Positions 13,439-25,545 of a stretch of 64,000 nucleotides of DNA are shown in pieces (the stretch's first letter is position 1; every line of letters begins with the position of its first letter). A program made the position numbers and the translations under genes. The stretch is from Laccaria trichodermophora (lineage: Eukaryota > Basidiomycota > Agaricomycetes > Agaricales > Hydnangiaceae), in NCBI GenBank assembly GCA_018417955.1, contig JACTVC010000002.1:3844001-3908000 (forward strand). Direction: 5' to 3'. Under the pieces are notes generated by a model, which saw only the letters and a program-made list of their open reading frames with translations, did no database searches and was not told where the DNA came from.

Positions 13439-15888
13439 ATGTCGACTTCCACAGCTTTCGCGGGCTCGTGGAAGTCTCTTTCCATTCCTCTTACATCATG
13501 GCTGTAAGTAATGGTTTGATCCAAAACGATAATTGAAAAGGGTTGTGAAACCCTCTGGATAATTTGTTGACTTTTTATTGGACAGGTTGGACGTCGTTCA
13601 ATCAATGGGGCACACGCAGATGACACCGGTTCAAGCTTCGACTATTCCACTTTTCATGATGCACAAGGACGTTGTGGTTGAAGCCGTCACCGGTTCGGGC
13701 AAAACCCTTGCATTTGTAATACCAATCCTCGAGCGTTTGATCCGGAGAGAAACAAAACTCAGGCGTGACGAGATCGGAGCTCTAGTTATTACTCCAACAC
13801 GGTACGGCCATCTCGTATTCATGACTTACGCTGCGAAGTTAATATAATTAACCCAAGAGAGTTGGCCACACAAATACACTCCATTTTCGCTCTGTTTCTT
13901 TCCGCCCAACCCAAGGAGTTTTGTTCCCAACCCGATGAACAACCGACAGAACCATTCTATCCCCCACCTCTCCTTCTTGTTTCCTCAGATCGTTCTTCGC
14001 CAGCACAAGACCTTGAAAGGTTTTTTTTGACTGGCGCAGATATCATAATCGGCACCCCAGGACGGGTTGAAGAATTTCTTCTTGGGAAAGGAAGATCTTC
14101 AGTGAATATCAAGGAATTAGAAGTATTGGTTCTAGATGAAGCTGATAGGTGAGCACAGCATACGATTTTCACGACAGGAACCAAAGTTGTCTCGCTGGAG
14201 GTTGCTCGATTTAGGTTTTCAGGCCGCAATAACGCGCATAATAACATATCTCCCAAAGCAAAGGCGTACAGGTCTCTTTAGTGCCACCATGACAGATGCC
14301 GATGCTTTGTCTGAGCTGGTCCGTGTGGGACTTCGTAATCCTGCCCGAATAGTCGTCAAAGTTCAGTCGAAAAAGGTTCAAGTTAGAAGTGAGTCGGACA
14401 GGAAGATAAAGGAAGCTTTCGAAGAAAGGAGGACACCAGCAAGGTCAGCATCTTCTTCCATTAAATGGCAAAAAATCTACTCACTCTTTTCCAGCTTGCA
14501 AAATCATTATATTAGATGTCGATCATCCGAAAAGTTGCTCCAACTCGTCAGAATTATCTCACACGAGGTATCGCAACAGCAATCCTCTCACTTCATCATC
14601 TACTTTGCTACATGTGCTTGTGTAGATTACTTTTTCAAGGTGGCCACCATTATACTTCGGCGTCATGAAACAACTAATCAGTGCACAGCTGTTACCTCTG
14701 TTTACCGCGCCCTCAATAACATACTATTCACTACATGGCAATCTTACTCCCTCAGTGAGAACAAAAACGCTGTCGGCCTTCTCTTCTGCGATACCAACTT
14801 CTTTGTCACCCTCTGTGCTGCTTGCTACCGATGTCGCTGCTCGTGGTTTGGACCTCCCGAACGTCGACGTTGTCATTCAGTTTGACCCGCCAACGGACCC
14901 TAAAGCGTTTTCACATCGATGTGGCAGGACAGCTAGGGCAGGAAAGAGTGGAAGAGCTTGGGTTTTACTCGTTGGACGGGAGTCGGAATATATTGGTTAG
15001 ATCCGTTTGTCTTTCTCCAGAAAATTGCGCCGGTCTCACGACATTTCAGATTTTTTACGCATACGTAAGATACCTCTGAAAGAAAGGAGCTATCTCACTG
15101 GTAGTAATGACGCAACACCTTTGCCTTTGGAGGACGCGACACGGGAAGAAGACCCATCTGTTCAACTATATCTTGATCGTATTCGGAGTTATATTTTAAA
15201 GGACAGGGCTAATAATGATCAGGCAGGTGCATGTCATTGTCTGTGGTGGTAGACTGACCGTTGGTATTCAGGCAATAAAAGCTTTTGTCTCGTTTATTCG
15301 AGCTTATTCCAAGCACGAGGCATCTTACATCTTCAGGCTCAAAGATCTTGACTTGCTTGGTGTGGCGAAGAGCTTTGGACTGTTGCGCCTTCCAAAAATG
15401 CCTGAACTGAAAGAAATCGATCGCACGGCATGGACGGAAGCCGATGTCAATGTATGTGGTTTTTCGCCAACTTGCACATTAGATAATTATTTTGTCGGTA
15501 GTGGGAAACATTTTCGTACGCCAATCAAGCGCAAGAGACGAAAAGGCTAGCCCTCGCTGAGGTTAAGAGAGCCGACCGACATCAACAAAAACAGTCTGAA
15601 TCAAGGGCGAAGAAGTCAAACCTTGCGTGGAGCGATAAAACGCAACGAAAGGTGGAACGAGAGAGGCGAAAGGACAAGAGGGCCAAGAAAAACATACATA
15701 AATCACAGGGTTCAGCTAGTAATACTACTGATACACTAAAACGGGAAAGGGGAGTTCCGACAGATGGTGATGAAGAGATCAGTGCGAAAGATTGGAATGA
15801 GATGTTAAGGGAAGAAAGGATGGCAAAGAGGGTTCGCAAAGGTGATATCTCTCAAGAGGCTTTCGACGCAGAATTCGGGGACCTCTAA
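13439..15888 (+). CDS. SPB4: ATP-dependent rRNA helicase SPB4 (DDX55)
   Basis: Spb4 is a nucleolar DEAD-box helicase needed for 60S subunit assembly. The start [14 protein letters not shown] is followed by an intron and the Q-motif region [14 protein letters not shown]. Next come Walker [21 protein letters not shown], the SAT motif FSATM, then in RecA2 [17 protein letters not shown] and [10 protein letters not shown]. Spb4-specific sequence follows: [28 protein letters not shown], a Lys/Arg/Glu-rich C-terminal coil and a final [14 protein letters not shown]. The intron at 15223-15271 appears to use a GC donor. The length (about 600 residues) is usual for the family. Confidence 0.92.
15223..15271 (+). 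other. Probable GC-AG intron in SPB4
   Basis: The exon frame ...NDQ continues as AIKAFVSF only if 49 nt starting GCAGGT and ending TTCAG are removed. The nearby GT at 15227 would leave the exon out of phase with any usable acceptor. The joined [10 protein letters not shown] matches the conserved Spb4 block. Confidence 0.65.
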
Positions 15889-16038
15889 CAAACATTTATA
15901 TTTATCGCGGTCATGATTTTCAATGTAAAAGTCCAGCCGTCAGTTGTGGGTAATTAGAGATGCTTCTTCCTAACAATGACCTAATGCGAAGCAGTTTTTT
16001 CTTCGGATGAGCTCCTCGTCAACTTCGTTGAGGTCAAT

Positions 16039-17488
16039 CTACAAAGACGCATCTCCGGAAAAAACGGCTTGACAAGAATATTCTTCCAGGTCGTGTAACG
16101 GGCGCCCTTGTTTATGCTGCCAAATCAAGCTTTTAGATTGTTTTATGAGTGTCTTGAAGTTGTCGTCCACGAACAAACTTGGGTCCCAGTCGTTCGTTTC
16201 ATAAACAAGTTCTCGGATGATGCCTAATACGCCATCTGAATCGTTGCGCGCTTTAACGGCGTGCTCCTGGAAACTTGTTCTATCTCCTGATTGACTTAAA
16301 GATGGAGATCCAAGGCCTACACGGGAGCATCCAATCCGAGCGACGTCATCACCTTCGACGGTGTCTTCCTCTCTGGGTGTGTCTAGCAGGATCATAGACC
16401 TTAAGGGTGACGGTCCAAGCGGCGGACTTCGCCTCACTCGTGGGATGGTCACTGTTTTGTTGCGCCGCGTAATTCCGCGCAGCGCCGGAAGCTCGTATAT
16501 GATGTCCAGAGGGGGAACAGGCGCAGAAATCGGATTTGAAGGAGACAAAGTGGTGCCTCCGGTCAGCAAGTGGGTGACATGGGGCAAGTCCCTTGACATC
16601 GATACATCTGTAACTGGTTTAATCTCCGGGAAGTGCCAGGGTGGAAGATGTGCTGGAGCCCGCCTATTTAGAATGTCGGTCATTTGGTCAATCAAGCCGA
16701 TTAAGGACATACACATCTGATACAACAAGCTTTATGGAAGAAGGTTGGGAAAAAGAAGCTGGGGAAAGGGAAAGCGAAGGTAGGATATCCGTTCCAGTAC
16801 TTGATATTGTGCCGTGGTCTTGAAGAAACGGAGCTTCATTGGAAGCGGAGCCAAGAGACGGCTGGTCACCAGCCGGAGCATGGCCAGGGCTAAGGTTCTG
16901 GTTACTGTCGGTGGCGAGATGCAATTCAACAGGAGCACGAGGCAACCCAACAGCTATCGAGTTCGATTCAACATTGGTGATCAAGGTTGAATTTGGATTT
17001 GGCACCGGCGATGGTAAACCTTGCATTGAACATTTGGTGTCATGACCAGCGACAAAACTTTGCGGCGCCGCGAGCTGACTCAGTTCAACTGGAACCTGGA
17101 TTGACGATGATCGACGGCTTCCCGAATGAGCAGCTTGAGGTATCGTTATTAAAAAACTTGTTTCCAGCGCAGGAGAACCCAGGAAGCCCACAAGAAAGCC
17201 CGCTTTTTTTCGACAAGAGGTTTCAGGCCCAGCGTCAGAGTGACCGGGCAGAGACTGCCTGAAATGAAACTGTGAGCGAGTTTGTGCCAATTGTGCTTGG
17301 CGTCGCCTGATGTAACCCCGTTTCATAGCAAGAAGAAAAACGACCAGCAGAAGGACCGCAAGTACAAAAGCGAGATAGACGGATCCAGAGACAGGTGGTT
17401 GCGTTGTTTCTACCCTTCGAACTGGCGCTGCGTTAGCTGGCAAAAGGCAGAGGAAAAGTATGTAAATCATCAAGTTCATGAATAACAT
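16039..17488 (-). CDS. Unknown single-pass membrane protein
   Basis: I do not recognise this protein. The N-terminus (MLFMNLMIYILFLCLLPANA) looks like a signal peptide, and about 15 residues later a strong membrane helix (VYLAFVLAVLLLVVFLLA) ends in a basic stop-transfer KRGYIRRRQ. This suggests a type I topology with a very short outside part. The inside part is Ser/Pro-rich and apparently disordered. A second open segment (16039 to about 16725) begins QMCMSLIGLIDQMTDILNRR and ends ECxxCQAVFSGDASL-like sequence before TAG; it is probably the C-terminal exon, but I found no canonical GT-AG pair joining both frames cleanly. The gene shares a 118-bp promoter with the divergent lipase gene. Confidence 0.5.
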
Positions 17489-17523
17489 GCGTGGCAGTCA
17501 CTATATGGACAATATTTATCTGT

Positions 17524-17551
17524 TGACGTCACCTACTTGCCGCCTCACGTG
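17524..17551. promoter_or_regulatory. CRE and E-box in a 118-bp divergent promoter
   Basis: Between the membrane-protein gene (start 17488, -) and the lipase gene (start 17607, +) lie a full palindromic TGACGTCA (17524-17531, bZIP/CRE type) and CACGTG (17546-17551). Both are consensus sites seen in the sequence; use in vivo is inference. Confidence 0.5.
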
Positions 17552-17606
17552 CGTGCACTCATCTCCACCCGGCCACAAAGCCTTGATCTCTTCTTCCCTC
17601 TCAACA

Positions 17607-20600
17607 ATGCCGAGTTCCTCTATTCAACAACGACCTACGCTTGAGGAGCTGCTCGCAGAAGACTACGTTGTTGAGTCGTACGTACAGCGACCCTGCGCTC
17701 CTGATTGAGGCTAAGTTCTAACAACAACTATTCATCTACAGTCATATCGAGGCATTCGCCCACGCACTCCATTCGGATGAAGTTTTCTTTGAACACATTT
17801 CGGGAGATGCGTCTTCACCAAATATTCCGGGGACACCTTTGTCTCCTGCATTACGTATCCGAAAAGTGTCGGCGCTGTCCGATTTCGCTCCTGTCAACTT
17901 GAAGGTTAGCAGGTGCGCCAGTTTCTCTCTGGAAATGTCATGCCAGGGTTTCTTTTACACAGAATTAGACGGAGAAGGAGAGATAAGCAAGAAAAACGGC
18001 ACGACTGGCTTTTCTTACTCCTTCGCTGGCCACTGCTGGTGTGTGCGCGTGTTCAAGTATTCCTTCCGTCTACTAACCTGTTATCCTCGATAGTGTTTCA
18101 TATTCCTGTTCATTATGGGTGAATTTGGGTTTTATGTTCTCATAAGACAGGTTGTCAACGCCAAAGAATGGATTTCTGCATGTACGTCGCCTTCACTGGT
18201 CCCGTCGTTTTTAATCAGCTGGGTCATCAAACGTCAGGGCGTGGAAAAAAGGGTTTGTTGAGAAAAAAACTCCGAGGTGCGCGAAATTACGAGGTGAGCT
18301 TTGTACACGAAAGTGTCAATTAAATTCTTCTGATCAAGTAAAAGGAATGGAAAGAGGCAGCAAAAGTTCTCGATAACTATCTTCAATTTGACGAGTGGAA
18401 GAAGGTTGACGAAGATCCATTTTATGACTGGAAGCTTGTCAGAAAAGTAAGCTATGCTACTCTCAAACACAAATCTTCATTCACTTTCAAAAGGTGAAAA
18501 AATCGCTGATGACTTTGAGAGAAAAGAATGATGCTCGAGGATGCCTTGGAGTTTTGGAGACTTGTATTCGCTCCAATTTCGCTGCTGTTGAATCAGCAAG
18601 GTATACATTTGGATTATCAAAGCCAATCCCTTATTCAATGTGTCCCGAAGGTTATACAGCGAGGCATGACTTTCCTTTTGCAATCTTATAATATGTCTCA
18701 TTCCTCATCTCAGACGTTCCTGGGAACAAAAGATCTCATTGAGTGTATGTCCATTCTCACTTTCCCACTGAAAGTCTTAACGCCATTCACTCTCAGCTTA
18801 TTTTGAAGAGCTAGAACACGCCTTGGAGTTTATCAGGACTACGCCCGACCTTTCAATTGACGAGAAAAAGCGATTTTTTAAAAGTGCTAATACAAATCTG
18901 GGTAATTCCATTAAGATGCAAGTGTCATCTTTTTTCTGACTCGTGTTAAGGAGTTTCCGCTCTATGTCTTTCTGGAGGGGCTTCTTTTGGTTACTGTGGG
19001 TGTTCGCCCTCAACGATGACATATAGCGCTGAAATGTTCAGGTGCAATAGATCACTGTGGCGTGGTCAAAGCCTTTCTCGATGCAGGTCTCCTCCCTCGA
19101 GTTATAACAGGAACAAGTGCTGGCGGTCTCATTGCTGCTTTGACATGCACTCGCACAGATGAGGAGCTCAAGATTCTTCTGGCCCCTGAACTGGCAAATA
19201 GAATCACCGCTTGCGAGGAGCCATTCAATCTTTGGATTCAACGCTTTTGGCAAACAGGAGCGAGGTTTGACAGCGTTACGTATGTAATTTCCTTTTCGGT
19301 TTTATTAGGCGTGCGATTAATTCCACCAACGCGGCGAACAGATGGGCAAGAAAGGTGCGTTGTCTACTGACGTAGTCTTACCGACCTCTCACCAAGATGT
19401 ATAGTGTGCTTTCTTCACTCGAGGATCTTTAACTTTCAAGGAAGCCTACTTGAGGACTGGCCGGATTCTGAACATATCCGTGATACCTGCGGATCAACAT
19501 TCGTGTGTGACATGGTCTAAATCCAAATATTCAATTCTCATTTCGTGTTTCAAGGCCTACGAAGCTTCTCAACTACATAACTGCGCCAGACACACTGATA
19601 TGGACCGCCCTTTTGGCTTCTGCGGCTGTTCCCGGAATCCTCAATCCAGTTGTTCTTATGGAAAAGCTTCCCGACGGCAGTGTTGTACCATGGAGTTGGG
19701 GGAGCAGATTCAAAGATGGTTCACTGAGGTCAATCCATCTTTCTCGTCCGCTCAACCAAGCGTGGCTTACGGGTTGGTGCTAGAGTTGACATCCCGCTCC
19801 AAGCATTGAACCTATACTTCAACGGTGAGTGGTTATGTATGCTTTGGTATCCAATTTTTGACATTTTGGCAAAATAAGTTACACATCCAGTAGTATCGCA
19901 GGTCAATCCTCACGTCCACCTATTCTTTTTTGCACCTAGGGGATCTGCAGGCAGACCAGTTGCTCATAGAAAGGGGAAAGGTACCTATGAAGTTACCTGT
20001 ATACCTCTTTTCTTCTTTTGAGTATCGACGTCATAGGCTGGAGAGGAAATTTCTTATTGTCTGCTGCCGAACAATGGCTCAAGCATGAGCTTACTAAGAA
20101 CTTCAAGGTCATTCGGGACCTGGAACTGCTCCCACAATTACTTGGCCAAGACTGGTCAAGTGTTTTTTTGCAACGTTTCGATGGTGCTGTGACGTGGGTA
20201 CCTTGTCGGCGCTTTACATTCTCAACTAAAGTTTGCTTGTAGAATTTGGCCCAAAACTCGCCTTTGGGTATGTCTGCTAGAAATCAACAGACCGACGTCT
20301 TGATGTAATATTAACCAGGATTGGTTCCGCCTTCTAAGCGATCCCGACCCACCTGAATTAGAACGAATGATACGAATTGGAGAAGCAGTAACTTGGCCAA
20401 AGGTAAAGACACTAGCTGCGAGGAGGATCTTTTTCCTAACAAATTTCCGTGTTGTAGCTCCACATGATAGAAAATCGAGCCAAAATAGAGAAGAAAATAT
20501 TGCTAGGTCGACAAGATCTTCGTAGATCGTCGCGAACTAGAGTACCGAGAGGATCCCTGCTTGAACCGCGTTCACTACTATTACATTTAGAACAGCAGTC

Positions 20601-21102
20601 CTCTGACCTTTCAGCACCTCATCAATCTCCATCGCCACCTCAAACAGGCTCTGACCGGCCCCTTTCAGTGGATACCGATGCTGAAGCCGCTTTTGCTAGA
20701 GGGTCTCGCTGGTTTTTCAAAAGAGGACGCGCTTCTACATCCAACCTCAGAAGTTTTGTCAAAGAGGACCATTCTTCTCTTGATCCCCTTACCTCCTCGA
20801 CTATCCGCAGGAAGTGGGCTTCAGATCTTTTAGATGACTCCAGATCGGGTAGCATGGACCCTAGGACAAGTTCCGTCGTTGATCATGATACAGCAGCATC
20901 ACAGACAGAGGATAGCAACCACGACGTTCCACAAGGCAGCTTTTTTTCAAGGCTACGAAACAGTTCGCTGACTGGCCTTACTTCGTCTTTTTCGCGTGAT
21001 TATGGGACGAGATCCAGACGTGAATCGAGTGCAGATTATGGGGCGGGGAACAACTGGAGCAGCGATAGCTCCTCGGAAGAACTAGATCGACGTCGGACAT
21101 GA
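17607..21102 (+). CDS. Patatin-domain triacylglycerol lipase (Tgl3/4/5 family)
   Basis: The enzyme hydrolyses stored triacylglycerol at lipid droplets. The N-terminal region gives [22 protein letters not shown], an RRRRRD basic cluster, and hydrophobic stretches ([11 protein letters not shown] and a second near 18100-18170) expected for droplet or membrane anchoring. The DUF3336-like segment [19 protein letters not shown] precedes the patatin core: oxyanion loop [11 protein letters not shown], nucleophile elbow GTSAGG, and the Asp motif KDGSLR. After the core ([21 protein letters not shown]) comes a long Ser/Arg-rich tail with [13 protein letters not shown] and acidic Ser clusters, probably a phosphoregulated region. 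It has about a dozen introns. The length of about 900 residues fits fungal Tgl4/Tgl5-like proteins. The catalytic dyad Ser/Asp is intact. Confidence 0.85.
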
Positions 21103-21234
21103 CTTAAGTATGAAGTTATAATCAACATCCCATAGAAAGTGCATAGAATTTGTTGCAATGATAAAATGGTTTGTGTATCGCTCAAGAAGACATGAATGAT
21201 GGGATCTGAGCGCAAATAACATGGCAAAATGACA

Positions 21235-22357
21235 CTAATCCTCCTCATCGTTGGCCCCAGCATCTCCACCCGCCTTGAACTTTTCGATTTTGGCCGCGAT
21301 GTTGGCTTGCCTTTGGGCATGAGTAAGTTTCTTGTCCTTGTGCTTGACGCTTTCAGATCTCCAGTCTTGAGATTTATCTGTGGGCTTGAAAGTAGGATCT
21401 TCACGGATAGCGGAATGTGCGTTTGTGTATATCTCTTCAATATCGTCTGAACCAACACCATCTGCCAAGTAGGTTGCAAATTGCTTCTTGAATCTACCCA
21501 CGACGATGAGAATAATTCATGAAGATACTGAAAAAGATAAAAGAACCTTTCATCATCTTCCTCTTCCAAGCTCTCCATGTATTCTGCAACGTGACCACCA
21601 AAGATGTACTTCTTGAGAACTTCAGCATCCAACTCCTTGCTCTCGGGGTCAAAGCCAGGGAAGCGTTTTTCGGAGTGGGGAATGAAAATTCCACCGTCAC
21701 TGGCGCCCTTCATGGCACCGAAGACGCGTGAACCCGTTGATGTGCGTTTGAGGCCAACGTCAAGGTAACACTTGAAGGGCCGTGGTGCGTCTTCCTCATC
21801 GAGAACTTCGGTCAACTTGAGGGTGCCATCGGGCTCTGTGACACCTTCATATTTATCGGCAAGTCCAAGCTTTGTCAGAGCCCGACGAGCGCAGAGCAGA
21901 CCAGTAGCATAAGCTGTTGTAGCAGACGTGTGAGCATCAGCCAAGACAGATGAGAAACCAAGCTTACCTGCGGACCAATTGGTGAGGCCGTGGTTGATTC
22001 CGTAGCGTGGCAGTTCTCTTGAGTGGGCGGCCGTCAAAACAAAATCACCCTGAAGACGCGCATAGACGATTTGGACGATGATGTCGCGGTTGGTGAAACG
22101 AACGACGAGGCGATATTTTGGGGCGTTACTAGCTCCAAACTCAAGTTGCGTCTACCAGTTGAGAGCGGTTATACATACTATTTGTTTTTCGCCTGCGTCA
22201 CAAGGCGTTTACGGGCGTAGTCTGGACAATGGATAAGCAAGCATTATGGAGGTGTGGATGGAAACGCACAGTCAGTTTTGCCCTCTCTTCTCCTGCGGTA
22301 CTTGACCTGAAATCTGGAGAAGTACGCGTCCGACTTGAGTTTCTTGACGAAGGGCAT
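21235..22357 (-). CDS. RPL5: 60S ribosomal protein L5 (uL18)
   Basis: RPL5 binds 5S rRNA with L11 and is built into the central protuberance of the large subunit. Exon 1 begins [20 protein letters not shown] and continues [10 protein letters not shown]. Later exons give [63 protein letters not shown] and [13 protein letters not shown], and the C-terminus has [20 protein letters not shown] and an acidic end. This is full-length and strongly conserved. It has four or more introns in the coding part plus a probable 5' UTR intron. It is divergent from the RBM42-like gene. Confidence 0.95.
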
Positions 22358-22510
22358 CTGAATAGGAAATATAGTTCAGAAAGTGTCATCCGAAGGCACT
22401 GGCAGGCATCCATCCACTCCAGCATTGTTATCTGAGAAGTTTTTGTACAAGATATGATGTCCGGTGGAATACAGAGGACGGCGATACCAGGATGAAAGAG
22501 TAGGGCTTAC
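22358..22510 (-). other. Probable RPL5 5' UTR intron
   Basis: On the minus strand a donor CAAG|GTAAGC (at 22510) and an acceptor CTATTCAG lying directly against the ATG (22357) define a 153-nt intron. The start codon would be the first three bases of the second exon. 5' UTR introns are common in ribosomal protein genes. I found no convincing C/D box pair for an intronic snoRNA. Confidence 0.5.
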
Positions 22511-22630
22511 CTTGAGGGTGTTGAGGGGGGTTGGACAGACGACGATGACGATGCCAAAAAATGAAGATAGAACAGATTCCCAAAGTGGGGATATTACGTA
22601 ATAGTCAGGCATTGACCATTGACCACCACG

Positions 22631-23482
22631 ATGAACCAGTCCTATCAGAATCAATACTCGCAACAGCAACAAGCTGCATACGAAGTAAATCCTTACTATA
22701 AGCCTTACCAAGGACCTTCATATCCAATTCCTGGCTCCTCTTCTCACAGTGCTCCAGTACCCGCCAATGCCTACGAGTATGATGTCGGAATTTTGGCTCA
22801 GCAAAGTGTCTACGTCCCCGGTGCGATGATTGACAAGCGAGGCGGGGCTGGAGGAAAGCTGGCGAAGGGAGGGAAGAGAACAACTGTTCTGCGCAAGGGG
22901 GGAGGCAAGGTCTGGGAAGATCAGACTTTGCTGGAATGGAGTCCTTGTGAGTTTCGAGTTCCAGCGCTGTTTCCCATAATTCTTATGATCATCTTCAGCC
23001 TGGTTCCGGTTATTTGTGGGCGACCTCAGTAACGACGTGTCTGACGACGTCTTGGCCAATGCTTTTAACAAGTATACATCATTTCAAAAGGCACGAGTTA
23101 TTCGGGATCGACTCAGTCAAAAGGTGAGTGGCACACAGAATTACTTCCACATATTTTTGACAAATCGTCGTGGCTTAGGCTAAGTATGGATTTGTTGCAT
23201 TCTCTGACCCCGAAGACTTTCTCAAAGCATGGAAGGAAATGGATGGTACGACATCGTTAAATGTTCTGTGACCATCATCTAATGTTATCCAGGCAAATAC
23301 GTTGGAAATCGGCCTGTCAAACTGAAGAAGGCAGATGATACGGCAATACGCCCAGTTGAAATTGGACACAGAAAAGCGAAGAAGCTGGAACAAGATCTCA
23401 AAAAGAACAGGTTCGTTGACTCTTTTCTTTCCCTTGTCAGGATTTATCAATTCGTTTTTTGAATAGACACAAACCATACTGA
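22631..23482 (+). CDS. RBM42-like RNA-binding protein (single C-terminal RRM)
   Basis: The N-terminus is Gln/Tyr/Pro-rich (MNQSYQNQYSQQQQAAYEV), followed by a Gly/Lys-rich linker. After the first intron the RRM begins with WFRLFVGDLSNDV (RNP2) and continues with AFNKYTSFQKARVIRD and GFVAFSDPEDFLKAWKEMDG (RNP1 region). The closing block YVGNRPVKLKKA is typical of the RBM42 RRM. The basic tail ends KKNRHKPY. In animals RBM42 binds mRNA and associates with spliceosomal and stress-granule factors; the fungal role is inferred from family only. At least four introns are present. Confidence 0.8.
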
Positions 23483-23541
23483 GTACTTACCCGAATAGTA
23501 TGCTCAGTGTAATACCTTATGTAAATAGTGCTGTGTAGTGA

Positions 23542-23599
23542 CACGTCAGTGATTGATACCGAGCTTTACCCTTGCTTTTACCGCCACGTCTATATAAAG
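23542..23599 (+). promoter_or_regulatory. TATA box and two UPR-element-like sites upstream of PDI
   Basis: A clear TATATAAAG lies at 23591-23599, about 37 bp before the ATG. Two matches to the TGACGTG-type unfolded-protein-response core lie on the opposite strand: CACGTCA (23542-23548) and CCACGTC (23584-23590), the latter touching the TATA box. Both are where Hac1/XBP1-type control of an ER chaperone would be expected; binding is inference. Confidence 0.5.
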
Positions 23600-23635
23600 C
23601 GAGCGTGAACTTGTCTTGAACCCAGATCCTCTCCT

Positions 23636-25411
23636 ATGCGCGTATCCACTCTTTCATCGTCGGCAGCGTATTTGCTGTCCCTCGCTGCCTTTGTCGTGGC
23701 TGATGCAGCCTCTGATGTTCTATCTCTCAAGGCTGCCGACTTTGAAGCTACAGTTGCGGCTGAGCCGCTGATACTCGTCGAGTTCTTTGCACCGTGGTAC
23801 TATCATTATTTTCTTCTCAACGAGCCACGTCTCACCGCTGCATAGGTGTGGTCATTGCAAGGCTTTAGCACCTCATTACGAGGAAGCCGCCACTGCCCTC
23901 AAGGAAAAGAATATCAAGCTCGCTAAAGTCGACTGTGTCGATGAGGCTGATTTGTGTCAATCAAAAGGAATTCAAGGTTACCCGTGAGTGTACTTTATTC
24001 CATACACTCAATCATAGCACTCACTATCTATTCATAGAACCTTGAAGATTTACCGGTCAGGTCAGGCGACTGAGTACGCTGGTCCCAGAAAGGCGGACGG
24101 CATCATCAGTTATATGGTCAAGTGAGTACTGTTGTGGCTCCGCGCCACGGTTTCTGATGCATACCTTCACAGGCAATCCCTTCCTGCTGTTTCAGAAGTC
24201 TCCTCGTCAAATCACGCTGAATTCCAAAAGGCGGATAAAGTCGTCGCTATTGCATATCTTACTTCCACGACCGACGCACCCGCACCCGAGTTTAGCATCA
24301 CTGCCGAAGCTCACCGTGACGACTACCTTTTCGGCATTTCAACTGACCAGGATGCGATTGCCGCTGCTGGAGTGACACCTCCCGCTATTGTCGTCTATCG
24401 TAGCTTTGACGAGCCCAAATCGGAGTACCCTTATCCTATCTCCTCAGTCACCTCCAAGGACTTGGAAGATTGGATTCAGGAGCTCTCCATTCCCGTTATC
24501 GATGAAGTTAGCAGCGAAAATTACGCTGTTTACGCAGGTAGTGGGAAACCTCTTGCCTACCTCTTCCTCGATGCCACCAGCGACGGCAAGGACGGCCATA
24601 TTGCTGCCATCAGACCTGTAGCACAAAAATACAAGTCGAAAGTCAATTTCGTTTGGATTGATGCCCTCAAGTTCGCTGACCATGCCAAAGCCCTAAACCT
24701 TTTGGAGTCCAAATGGCCCGCCTTCGTTGTCCAAAACCTTGAACACCAACATAAATATCCATTTGACCAGGCCCAAGAAGTTACATCTGCCGCTGCTGCT
24801 GACTGGGTAGAGCAATATCTCGCAGGCAAACTCCAACCTGAACTCAAGAGTGCACCAATCCCCGAGACCCAAGATGATAGCACATACACCCTTGTTGGTA
24901 AAAACTTCGATGAGATTGTCTTTGATGACAAGAAGGATGTATTCATTGAGTTCTACGCCTCTTGGTATGAATTCCGACTTGTTTCACCAAATAGTATTAA
25001 TTTCGTGTAGGTGCGGTCACTGCAAGCGCCTCAAGCCTATATGGGAGAATTTAGGCGAGAAATACGCCGCTATCAAGGATCGGCTTCTTATGTTCGTTTC
25101 CTTTTCTTCAATGTTGAAGTTTGACTTGATCTGAAATACTTTTGTTTAGTGCCAAGATGGAAGCACAAGAAAACGACTTGCCCCTTTCCGTTCCCTTCCG
25201 CATTTCGGGTTTCCCTACATTGAAATTCAAGCCAGCTGGTTCCAAGGAATTCATCGATTACGAGGGTGATCGTTCATATGAAAGCCTAGTTGCCTTCGTG
25301 GAAGAACACGCTAAGAACTCGCTCGAGTTGCCAAAGGTCGCGGAGGCCGAGGACGTTGTCCAAGTGCCTCTTGCATCCGATGCTTCGGACTCTAAGCATG
25401 ACGAGCTCTAA
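23636..25411 (+). CDS. PDI1: Protein disulfide isomerase (ER lumen)
   Basis: PDI forms and reshuffles disulfides in secretory proteins. Six exons (23636-23796, 23846-23983, 24038-24121, 24173-24964, 25011-25091, 25150-25411) give 505 residues. A signal peptide of about 23 residues leads into domain a with active site CGHC (55-58). Domains b and b' follow, then domain a' with a second CGHC (393-396) in [20 protein letters not shown], and [12 protein letters not shown]. The acidic c-tail ends in the ER-retention signal HDEL. Two introns split the Trp codon before each CGHC at the same phase. A TATA box and UPR-like elements lie upstream. All catalytic residues are intact. Confidence 0.96.
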
Positions 25412-25545
25412 TTATTGCATTCGTATATCTATGTATATTTTGCTATAGTTTTGAACAAATTCAATGGATGCTCATTTCAACGATAGACAAGTTATCACGG
25501 TATCATGGAGGCGCGACAAGTTTTCATTACATAGTCGTCAATGGT

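Noticed and set aside
22358..22510. Intronic C/D-box snoRNA in the RPL5 5' UTR intron
   Set aside because: A CTGA occurs near the 3' end, but no matching C box stands at the other end, so no snoRNA is called.
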